DNA from: Sideroxydans sp.
GTDB lineage: Bacteria > Pseudomonadota > Gammaproteobacteria > Burkholderiales > Gallionellaceae
Direction: 5' to 3'
Assembly: GCA_016124455.1 (NCBI GenBank)
Contig: WGNQ01000008.1
Span: 179,457 to 243,456, forward strand
Length of the DNA stretch: 64,000 nucleotides
Below are positions 58,828-64,000 of this stretch, in pieces. Position numbers and translations under genes: made by a program. Positions within the stretch are counted from its first letter, which is position 1; each line of letters begins with the position of its first letter. The notes under the pieces were generated by a model that worked only from the letters and a program-made list of their open reading frames with translations, had not been told where the DNA came from and did no database searches.

Positions 58828-59202
58828 ATGATGAAGGCAATGCAGAAACAGCAGCACGGTTTGACGATGTCCGGATTTCTGGTGACGGCAATTATCCTGA
58901 TCTTTGCCGCGGTGTTTGCGATGAAGCTGATCCCGGCCTATATGCAGGATGGGGAAATCAAGCATGTATTCGAAGCGGTCGCCCAGGATCCGGCCATGCA
59001 GGGGGCATCGATACGCGAAATCCAGCTGGCTTATGCCAAGCGGGCATCGGTGCAGGGCATTGACGCGGTCAAGCTGGACGATGTGGACATCGCCAAGGAT
59101 TCCGGTGGTATTTCCCTGAGTGCGAGTTACCAGGTGAAAATACCGCTGGTTGCCAATATCAGCCTGGTCCTCGATTTCAATCCGAGCAGTTCTTCCAACT
59201 AA
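58828..59202 (+). CDS. DUF4845 membrane protein
   Basis: Protein of 124 residues with one N-terminal transmembrane helix (about 14-34, type-II orientation likely). A soluble domain follows, containing IPAYMQDGEIKHVFEAV and SASYQVKIPLVANI. It is the small DUF4845 protein conserved between lepB and rnc in beta- and gammaproteobacteria. Function unknown; conserved placement suggests a role with secretion or envelope assembly, which is inference. Confidence 0.9.
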   Translation: MMKAMQKQQHGLTMSGFLVTAIILIFAAVFAMKLIPAYMQDGEIKHVFEAVAQDPAMQGASIREIQLAYAKRASVQGIDAVKLDDVDIAKDSGGISLSASYQVKIPLVANISLVLDFNPSSSSN

Positions 59203-59205
59203 TTG

Positions 59206-59886
59206 ATGAAGCATGCCGCGCTGTGCAGTCGGATCGGCTACGATTTTGTCCAGCCGCAATTGCTGCAGCGCGCGCTGACACATCGCAGCTACAGCCCGGC
59301 CAATAACGAGCGGCTCGAATTCCTCGGCGACAGCGTGCTGAATTGTGCCGTTGCCCGACACCTCTATGACGATTATCCGGACTTGCCCGAGGGGGACCTG
59401 TCGCGCCTGCGCTCCAACCTGGTCAACCAGCAGACACTGTTCACGCTGGCGCAGCAACTGAACCTGGGCGAACTGCTGCTGCTGGGCGAGGGCGAACGCA
59501 AGAGTGCCGGCCATCGTCGCCCCTCGATTCTGGCAGATGCGATGGAGGCCCTGTTCGGCGCCGTCTTCCTCGATGGCGGCTTCGAGGCCGCCCGGCGGGT
59601 GGTGTTGGGCTTGTATGTGCCGTTCATCGCGCAGGCCGACGTGCAGACGCTGGGCAAGGATGCGAAGACGCTGCTGCAGGAGTATCTGCAGGGCAGGAAG
59701 CTGGCGCTGCCGAAATACTCGGTGCTCACCACGGAAGGCGAAGCGCATGCACAATTATTCCGGGTTGGTTGCGAAATTGCACAATTGAAACTGACCACGT
59801 GTGGCGAGGGCAGCAGCCGGCGCACGGCAGAGCAGGTGGCGGCAGAGGCGGCCTACCGGCAATTAACCGAAAGCAAACATGACTGA
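59206..59886 (+). CDS. rnc: Ribonuclease III
   Basis: Double-strand-specific RNase that processes rRNA precursors, 226 residues. The catalytic signature [13 protein letters not shown] and the second acidic cluster [14 protein letters not shown] are intact. A C-terminal double-stranded RNA-binding domain spans about 153-222. ATG 59206 or the TTG at 59203 may start it. The last eight bases overlap era. Confidence 0.96.
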   Translation: MKHAALCSRIGYDFVQPQLLQRALTHRSYSPANNERLEFLGDSVLNCAVARHLYDDYPDLPEGDLSRLRSNLVNQQTLFTLAQQLNLGELLLLGEGERKSAGHRRPSILADAMEALFGAVFLDGGFEAARRVVLGLYVPFIAQADVQTLGKDAKTLLQEYLQGRKLALPKYSVLTTEGEAHAQLFRVGCEIAQLKLTTCGEGSSRRTAEQVAAEAAYRQLTESKHD

Positions 59887-60772
59887 ATCAGCACAATTCC
59901 ATAGCGGCTTCATCGCCATCGTCGGCCGCCCCAACGTCGGCAAGTCGACCCTGCTCAACCACCTGATCGGGCAGAAGATCAGCATTACCTCGCGCAAGGC
60001 GCAGACCACACGCCACCGCATCACCGGCATTCTCACCGACGAACGCAGCCAGTTCGTGTTTGTCGATACGCCGGGCTTCCAGATCAAGCACATGAATGCG
60101 CTCAATCGCGGCATGAACCGCACGGTAAGCGGCGTGCTGCGCGATGTGAACGTGGTCCTGTTCGTGATCGAAGCCGGCCATTTTGACGAGCGCGACCGCA
60201 AGGTGATGGAGCTGTTGCCGGACGACGTGCCGGTGTTGCTGGTGGTCAACAAGTCGGACCATCTGTCCGACAAGGCCGAATTGCTGCCGTTCATCGAGAA
60301 GCTCAGCCAGGAGCGCAGTTTTTCCGCCATCGTGCCGGTCAGCGCCAAACAGGAGCTGCATCTCGACACCTTGCTGGAAGCGATCCGCAGCTACTTGCCG
60401 GAAGGCGAGCTGATCTACGCCGAGGATGAAATCACCGACCGCAACGAACGTTTCCTTGCGGCCGAGTTACTGCGCGAGAAAGTATTCCGGTTTACCGGCG
60501 AGGAACTGCCGTACTCGGTCAGCGTGGTGATCGAGCAATTCAAGATGGACGGCAAGCTGCGCCGCATCAGCGCCGCCATCCTCGTGGACAAGGACGCACA
60601 CAAGGCGATGCTGATCGGCAAGAAGGGCGAGAAGCTCAAGGAAATCGCCACCCAGGCGCGGCTTGATATGGAACGGCTGTTCGACGGCAAGGTGTTCCTC
60701 GAGGTGTTCGTCAAGGTGAAGAGCGGCTGGGCAGACGATGCGCGTGTGTTGCGTTCCCTGGGTTACGAATGA
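59879..60772 (+). CDS. era: GTPase Era
   Basis: 16S rRNA-binding GTPase in 30S assembly, 297 residues. G1 [10 protein letters not shown]3 DTPGFQ and G4 NKSD are clear, and the C-terminal KH domain has the motif [17 protein letters not shown]. It overlaps rnc by eight bases. Confidence 0.98.
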   Translation: MTESAQFHSGFIAIVGRPNVGKSTLLNHLIGQKISITSRKAQTTRHRITGILTDERSQFVFVDTPGFQIKHMNALNRGMNRTVSGVLRDVNVVLFVIEAGHFDERDRKVMELLPDDVPVLLVVNKSDHLSDKAELLPFIEKLSQERSFSAIVPVSAKQELHLDTLLEAIRSYLPEGELIYAEDEITDRNERFLAAELLREKVFRFTGEELPYSVSVVIEQFKMDGKLRRISAAILVDKDAHKAMLIGKKGEKLKEIATQARLDMERLFDGKVFLEVFVKVKSGWADDARVLRSLGYE

Positions 60773-60784
60773 TGGCGGGCATGA

Positions 60785-61510
60785 ATGACCGCAAGTAAGC
60801 AGCGGCTGGAAAACCAGCCGGCCTTCGTGTTGCACAGTTATCCGTTTCGCGAGACCAGCATGTTGCTGGAAGTGTTCAGCCGCGAACACGGACGGCTGCC
60901 GCTGGTGGCGCGCGGCGCCCGGCGCCCGCGCTCGGCCCTGCGCGGCCTGCTGATGAACTTCCAGCCGCTGCGCCTTTCCTGGTTTGGCAAGGGTGAAGTG
61001 CGTACCCTGCACAGCGCGGAATGGCAGGGCGGCCAGCCGCAATTGCAGGGTACGGCACTGTTGTGCGGCTTTTACCTGAACGAACTCCTGCTCAACCTGA
61101 TGGCGCGCGATGACGCCCACGAACGGCTGTTCGACTATTACCAGCAGACCTTGCAGCGCCTGGCGCACGAACAGGATCATGCCGCCACCCTGCGCTGCTT
61201 CGAGAAACACCTGCTGCAGGAACTGGGCTATGCATTGCTGCTGGATCATGAGGCGGACAGCGGCAAGCCGATCGCCCCTGCCGCGAGTTATCGTTACGTG
61301 GTCGAACGCGGCGCATTGCGTGAATCGACGGATGAGGCAGAAGGTTTGACGGTATCCGGCAAAACATTGCAGGATATGGCCGCCGACGATTACCGCGACC
61401 CGGTCAGTGCGCGCCAGGGAAAGCAGCTGATGCGCATGCTGCTTAACCATCACCTGGCAGGAAAGGTGTTGCACACAAGGGAACTGATAAAGGACTTGCA
61501 GAAATCATGA
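60785..61510 (+). CDS. recO: DNA repair protein RecO
   Basis: Partner of RecR in the RecFOR pathway, 241 residues, with an N-terminal OB fold ([34 protein letters not shown]). A helical C-terminal domain contains [14 protein letters not shown]. No zinc-finger cysteines, as in the proteobacterial form. The stop overlaps pdxJ (ATGA). Confidence 0.95.
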   Translation: MTASKQRLENQPAFVLHSYPFRETSMLLEVFSREHGRLPLVARGARRPRSALRGLLMNFQPLRLSWFGKGEVRTLHSAEWQGGQPQLQGTALLCGFYLNELLLNLMARDDAHERLFDYYQQTLQRLAHEQDHAATLRCFEKHLLQELGYALLLDHEADSGKPIAPAASYRYVVERGALRESTDEAEGLTVSGKTLQDMAADDYRDPVSARQGKQLMRMLLNHHLAGKVLHTRELIKDLQKS

Positions 61511-62223
61511 TCAAACTCGGATTGAACATCGACCATGTTGCCACCCTGCGCCAGGCGCGTGGCGCACGTTATCCCAATGTGGTGCGGGCGGCGCTGATTT
61601 GCGAGGAGGCCGGGGCCGACGCGATTACCCTGCACCTGCGCGAAGACCGCCGCCACATCCAGGATGCAGACGTGGAAATCCTGCGCGGCATGGTGCAGAC
61701 GCGGATGAATCTCGAGTGCGCGGTAACCGACGAAATGATAGAAAATGCGTTGCGGATCAAACCGCACGACATTTGCCTGGTGCCGGAGCGGCGCGAGGAG
61801 CTGACCACCGAAGGCGGGCTGGATGTGGTGCGCCACTTTGATGCGGTGAAGCGCGCCACCGAACGCTGCAGCGAAGCTGGCATACGCGTGTCGCTGTTCA
61901 TCGACGCAGAAGAAAAACAGCTGGATGCGGCGCGTGCCGTCGGCGCGCCGGTGGTGGAAATCCATACCGGCAAATACGCCGATGCCGACAGCGTGCCGCA
62001 GCGCGACCACGAATTGCAGCGTATCAGCCAGGCGGTGGCATATGGCCACCGCCTCGGCCTGCAGGTCAATGCCGGGCACGGCCTGCATTACCACAACGTG
62101 CGACCCATCGTGGCGATCCCGCACATCGCCGAGCTCAATATCGGCCACGCCATCATCGCGGAGGCCTTGTTCATCGGGCTGGAGCAGGCGGTGAAAAAGA
62201 TGAAGGCGCTGCTGGTTCCATGA
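61507..62223 (+). CDS. pdxJ: Pyridoxine 5'-phosphate synthase
   Basis: Condenses 1-deoxyxylulose 5-phosphate with 3-amino-2-oxopropyl phosphate in vitamin B6 synthesis. The 238-residue barrel shows [28 protein letters not shown], and the phosphate-site segment [12 protein letters not shown] with SIGHAI-like [12 protein letters not shown]. Overlaps recO and acpS by four bases each. Confidence 0.98.
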   Translation: MIKLGLNIDHVATLRQARGARYPNVVRAALICEEAGADAITLHLREDRRHIQDADVEILRGMVQTRMNLECAVTDEMIENALRIKPHDICLVPERREELTTEGGLDVVRHFDAVKRATERCSEAGIRVSLFIDAEEKQLDAARAVGAPVVEIHTGKYADADSVPQRDHELQRISQAVAYGHRLGLQVNAGHGLHYHNVRPIVAIPHIAELNIGHAIIAEALFIGLEQAVKKMKALLVP

Positions 62224-62600
62224 TTTTCGGCATTGGTACCGACATCGTTTCCTACAGCCGCATCCATGCGCTATATGAGCAATATGGCGAGCGTTTCGCG
62301 CAGCGCCTGCTGAGCGCGGATGAACTGGTGGAATATGCGGCCAGCACTGACCAGGCGCGCTACCTGATGAAGCATTTTGCCGCCAAGGAAGCATTCGCCA
62401 AGGCGATGGGCACCGGCCTGCGCGCCAGCGTTACGCTGCGCCGCATCAGCATCGGCCACGACGAACTGGGGAAGCCGATGCTGCAATTCGACGATACGCT
62501 ATCCAACTATGTGACAAACATGGGGGTGATGCGCTCTCATCTTTCTATCAGCGACGAGAAAGATGTCGCGGTGGCGTTCGTTGTGTTAGAGAGGGATTAG
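62220..62600 (+). CDS. acpS: Holo-[acyl-carrier-protein] synthase
   Basis: Transfers phosphopantetheine from CoA to acyl carrier protein. The 126-residue product has the metal-binding [12 protein letters not shown] near the start and the [14 protein letters not shown] motif. Last gene of the conserved cluster. The integron-type core site GCTTAAC begins two bases after its TAG stop. Confidence 0.97.
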   Translation: MIFGIGTDIVSYSRIHALYEQYGERFAQRLLSADELVEYAASTDQARYLMKHFAAKEAFAKAMGTGLRASVTLRRISIGHDELGKPMLQFDDTLSNYVTNMGVMRSHLSISDEKDVAVAFVVLERD

Positions 62601-62602
62601 GT

Positions 62603-62684
62603 GCTTAACGCCTTGCTTTGCGGCGCGCGTTAGCGCGTCCGGTGGAGGCCGCAGGCCGGAACGAACAACAGCAATTTGTTAAAT
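62603..62684 (-). repeat. attC-like recombination site 1 (distal end of cassette array)
   Basis: Read on the minus strand it begins with the core site ATTTAAC (62684-62678, form RYYYAAC) and ends with GTTAAGC (62609-62603, form GTTRRRY). Between them lie 68 bases with several self-complementary pieces, for example GCGGC/GCCGC and CGCGCTAACGCGCG. The stop codon of the cassette gene lies inside the first core site. Abuts acpS. Confidence 0.75.
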
Positions 62685-63009
62685 GTTTTTGCACTTAAGC
62701 GCCTCTCCAGATACCGAGGCACCATCTGCCCAGTGAATAGTATTTGTAATTATATAAAACCCGTTTGCTCCAACCTCAGCGGCCTCATTGAGAGCACCCT
62801 TTAAGGCCGACCCTGGTTTGTCCGGGCCTAAGCCTGCCCTATAAGAGATGAGTTTAATAAACTCACAATTACTTCTTTGAGCTTCGGTCACTACTCGAAC
62901 TTTTTCTCCAGCAGGAGTAAGTTGAGTGGCACAACCACCCAAAACTAATACCGCTATAAAATATACACAATATTTATAGTTCAAAGCTGATTCTCCGAGA
63001 GACATTTAA
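62609..63009 (-). mobile_element. Integron gene cassette 1
   Basis: A 401-base unit bounded by two core sites cut after the G of GTTRRRY. It starts TTAAAT (minus strand) and ends in an attC whose first core is ATTTAAC, the exact reverse complement of GTTAAAT. That relation is what a circularised cassette would show. It carries one gene in the normal cassette orientation and is more AT-rich than the core genes beside it. Confidence 0.78.
62679..62984 (-). CDS. Small lipoprotein, DUF4156 / YjeI-like, cassette-borne
   Basis: Short secreted lipoprotein. The best start is TTG 62984, seven bases after GGAG, giving MNYKYCVYFIAVLVLGGC, a perfect lipoprotein signal with lipobox VLGGC. ATG 63005 in the same frame would add seven residues but lies inside the attC core without a ribosome site. 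The remaining 80 or so residues have LTPAGEKVRVV, a Cys near CEFIKLI, a Gly-rich EVGANGFYII and a terminal KCKNI. This resembles E. coli YjeI (DUF4156), whose function is unknown. The stop codon is part of the attC core ATTTAAC. 101 residues. Confidence 0.8.
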   Translation of the reverse strand: MNYKYCVYFIAVLVLGGCATQLTPAGEKVRVVTEAQRSNCEFIKLISYRAGLGPDKPGSALKGALNEAAEVGANGFYIITNTIHWADGASVSGEALKCKNI

Positions 63010-63070
63010 CGTTTGAATTCACCGGCCTGCGCGGCTTTTTGCGCAGGTCCGGTGGAATGATGGGTTGGGC
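63004..63070 (-). repeat. attC-like recombination site 2
   Basis: On the minus strand: GCCCAAC (63070-63064), then an imperfect hairpin whose arms CACCGG-A-CCTGCGC and GCGCAGG-CCGGTG pair with one extrahelical A, then GTTAAAT (63010-63004). The single unpaired base on one arm and the degenerate outer cores are the defining features of attC sites. 67 bases. Confidence 0.85.
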
Positions 63071-63651
63071 GTCATCGGTTACCGCGGGCGGTTCCAGGAG
63101 AACTCGCAGGTGGAGAACAAGGACATCTGTTCGGAATTATTCATGCCGAGGTCAGTGCCCTGCGTGGTGATAAACGCTGTTCCGAGCTTCGGGAAAAACG
63201 AATACACAGTCGCCGTGTAGGGCGCCGTTACCTGAAGCGCAGATATTTGCTCAGGCGTGAACATGATGATTTCGGCACTGGTTGCCGGAGGTGGCGAACA
63301 GCAATACGGTACTCCTAATTCTTTGGATTTCTTCTTCTGTTCGAGGTCAGATGCTGACTCGGACCAAACGACAGTAAGCTTCTTCTTCGCCGAGTCCACA
63401 ACAAACGTTGGCCTAGCGAGGTAACCATCGGCTATCGGCCCCTTAAGGTGTGCTTTCGGTACGGGCTTCTTGTTTATCTCGGCTTCCACGCGCTCCGGTA
63501 TCGATACGCCATACGCCATCCTGGAACCCTTCGGCGTGTCGCACGAGATTGTTAAAAGCGGCTCAGCAACAACAAAGGATGGAACTAAACATGCCAGCAG
63601 GAAGGCGCGAAATTGATTCATTGGCTTACCCCTTTGTTTTGTGACGCCCAA
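63010..63651 (-). mobile_element. Integron gene cassette 2
   Basis: A 642-base unit starting TTGGGC (minus strand, after the G of GTTGGGC at 63652-63646) and ending in attC site 2, whose first core GCCCAAC is the exact reverse complement of GTTGGGC. It has one gene in standard orientation, beginning about 30 bases after the core. Confidence 0.8.
63079..63621 (-). CDS. Secreted hypothetical protein, cassette-borne
   Basis: Unrecognised protein of 180 residues. From ATG 63621 (MNQFRAFLLACLVPSFVVAEP) it has a Sec signal peptide, probably cut after VVA (residue 18). The mature part carries Cys residues in TISCDTPKG, PYCCSPPP and FSTCEFSW, suitable for disulfides in the periplasm. Lys-rich stretches (SAKKKL, EQKKKSKE) follow no known domain. 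GGGGTAA before the start can serve as a ribosome site. The frame continues upstream to 63675 through the attC site, which is not coding. Typical novel cassette product. Confidence 0.7.
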   Translation of the reverse strand: MNQFRAFLLACLVPSFVVAEPLLTISCDTPKGSRMAYGVSIPERVEAEINKKPVPKAHLKGPIADGYLARPTFVVDSAKKKLTVVWSESASDLEQKKKSKELGVPYCCSPPPATSAEIIMFTPEQISALQVTAPYTATVYSFFPKLGTAFITTQGTDLGMNNSEQMSLFSTCEFSWNRPR

Positions 63652-63711
63652 CGTAAAAGTAAGGGGCGAAGCCACGCAGTGGCGAAGTCCCTCTTGACTG
63701 ACAGGTTAGAA
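63646..63711 (-). repeat. attC-like recombination site 3
   Basis: On the minus strand: TTCTAAC (63711-63705), a 52-base middle with the tip stem GCCAC/GTGGC and AGGG/CCCT pairing lower down, then GTTGGGC (63652-63646). The first core departs from RYYYAAC at its first base only. It marks the end of a further cassette to the right, most of which is not present before the insertion sequence. Confidence 0.7.
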
Positions 63712-63732
63712 CTTATATAAACGGAGATATAC

Positions 63733-63870
63733 ATGACTAATGAACACTGCCGGAAGCGTGGGTTTCAAACTCTATCTGCGGAAGATTTACCACTTCGTAT
63801 TGTTCTGTTGACAGAGGCGGGCGGTCGCCATTCAAAACGTCTTTGGGTATTAAGTTGCGCGGGGGTGTAA
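63733..63870 (+). pseudogene. Short ORF, probably truncated by the insertion sequence
   Basis: ATG 63733 opens a 45-codon frame (MTNEHCRKRGFQTLSAEDL...) preceded by GGAG at 63723-63726. The last two or three codons and the TAA (63868-63870) fall in the sequence that looks like the insertion-sequence end, so the original gene probably continued further. TTGACT (63694-63699) and TATAAA (63716-63721), 16 bases apart, form a promoter-like pair, but a transcript from it would start after the ribosome site. No family recognised. Confidence 0.35.
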
Positions 63871-64000
63871 GAATTTTTGTGTAAACGGTCATTTGGCAGG
63901 AAACTGCCGGAACATTGTTAGGAGTAGAAATGACCGTATCAAAAGCACTACCCGCAGAACTAATCGACAGCCTGCTGTCTGGATATAAGAAACCCGAAGA
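63861..64000 (+). mobile_element. Left end of an IS256-family insertion sequence (partial)
   Basis: From about 63861 the sequence GGGGGTGTAAGAATTTTTG then TGTAAACGG resembles inverted-repeat ends of IS256-family elements as I remember them. It is followed 60-odd bases later by an IS256-type transposase start. The element runs off the window, so the right end and target duplication cannot be checked. The exact left boundary is estimated. Confidence 0.6.
63930..64000 (+). CDS. IS256-family transposase, N-terminal fragment (window edge)
   Basis: Only 23 codons are visible: MTVSKALPAELIDSLLSGYK then KPE. This opening, with SKALPAELIDSLL and YKKPED-like sequence, is characteristic of IS256 (mutator-type) DDE transposases. 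TTAGGAG lies five bases before the ATG. The rest lies outside the window. Confidence 0.75.
   Translation, partial: MTVSKALPAELIDSLLSGYKKPE

Noticed and set aside
63694..63721. Integron Pc promoter
   Set aside because: The TTGACT/TATAAA pair points to the right, away from the cassettes, which are read on the minus strand. It therefore cannot be the cassette promoter.

Overview
The window is a dense, GC-rich (about 60 percent by eye) bacterial chromosome segment, almost entirely core housekeeping genes, ending on the right in a small accessory region. Gene orders point to a betaproteobacterium, most likely a Nitrosomonadales/Gallionellaceae-type organism. They include tpiA-secG-tRNA-Leu-nuoA-N, rpsF-priB-rpsR-rplI, thrS-infC-rpmI-rplT-pheS-pheT-ihfA-merR, rpoE-rseABC-mucD-lepA-lepB-DUF4845-rnc-era-recO-pdxJ-acpS, and surE-pcm-nlpD. 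The taxon is inferred from synteny and protein flavour, not from a search.

Layout. 1-15.4 kb: end of tpiA, secG, a tRNA-Leu and the complete 14-gene NADH:quinone oxidoreductase (complex I) operon closed by a clear terminator. 15.4-18.3 kb: a NUDIX hydrolase, an ammonium transporter and a convergent zinc-sensing (CZB) diguanylate cyclase. 18.5-29.2 kb: ribosomal protein and replication genes, dnaB, tRNA-Val, then the thrS-to-ihfA translation/tRNA-charging cluster, a MerR regulator and tRNA-Pro. 29.2-34.7 kb (minus strand): an MCE lipid-transport operon with a STAS-MlaE fusion, an aldo/keto reductase and an MscS channel. 34.8-38.0 kb: surE-pcm-nlpD plus a radical SAM gene where rpoS is often found. 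38.1-42.9 kb: spermidine genes speDE divergent from a two-gene ovothiol operon (ovoA plus a PLP C-S lyase, probable ovoB). 43.0-47.1 kb: 4.5S SRP RNA, a PagL-like lipid A deacylase, dnaX-ybaB-recR-rluB. 47.2-49.9 kb: a class III cyclase/PEGA protein followed by a Ser/Thr kinase. 49.9-62.6 kb: ygfX-like gene, nadB, the sigma-E operon and the lepA-to-acpS cluster.

The unusual part lies right of acpS (62.6-64.0 kb). Three attC-like recombination sites delimit two integron gene cassettes read on the minus strand. Each cassette carries one small secreted or lipoprotein gene, and for each one the first core site is the exact reverse complement of the last. This is the signature of a cassette that was once circular. 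No integrase is visible. The array is followed by a short ORF that appears to be cut by the left end of an IS256-family insertion sequence running off the window.

Functionally the window joins respiration (Nuo), translation and replication, envelope maintenance (Mla-like transport, NlpD, sigma-E/Rse/MucD, PagL, MscS) and small-molecule redox protection (ovothiol, spermidine). It also carries second-messenger and kinase signalling.
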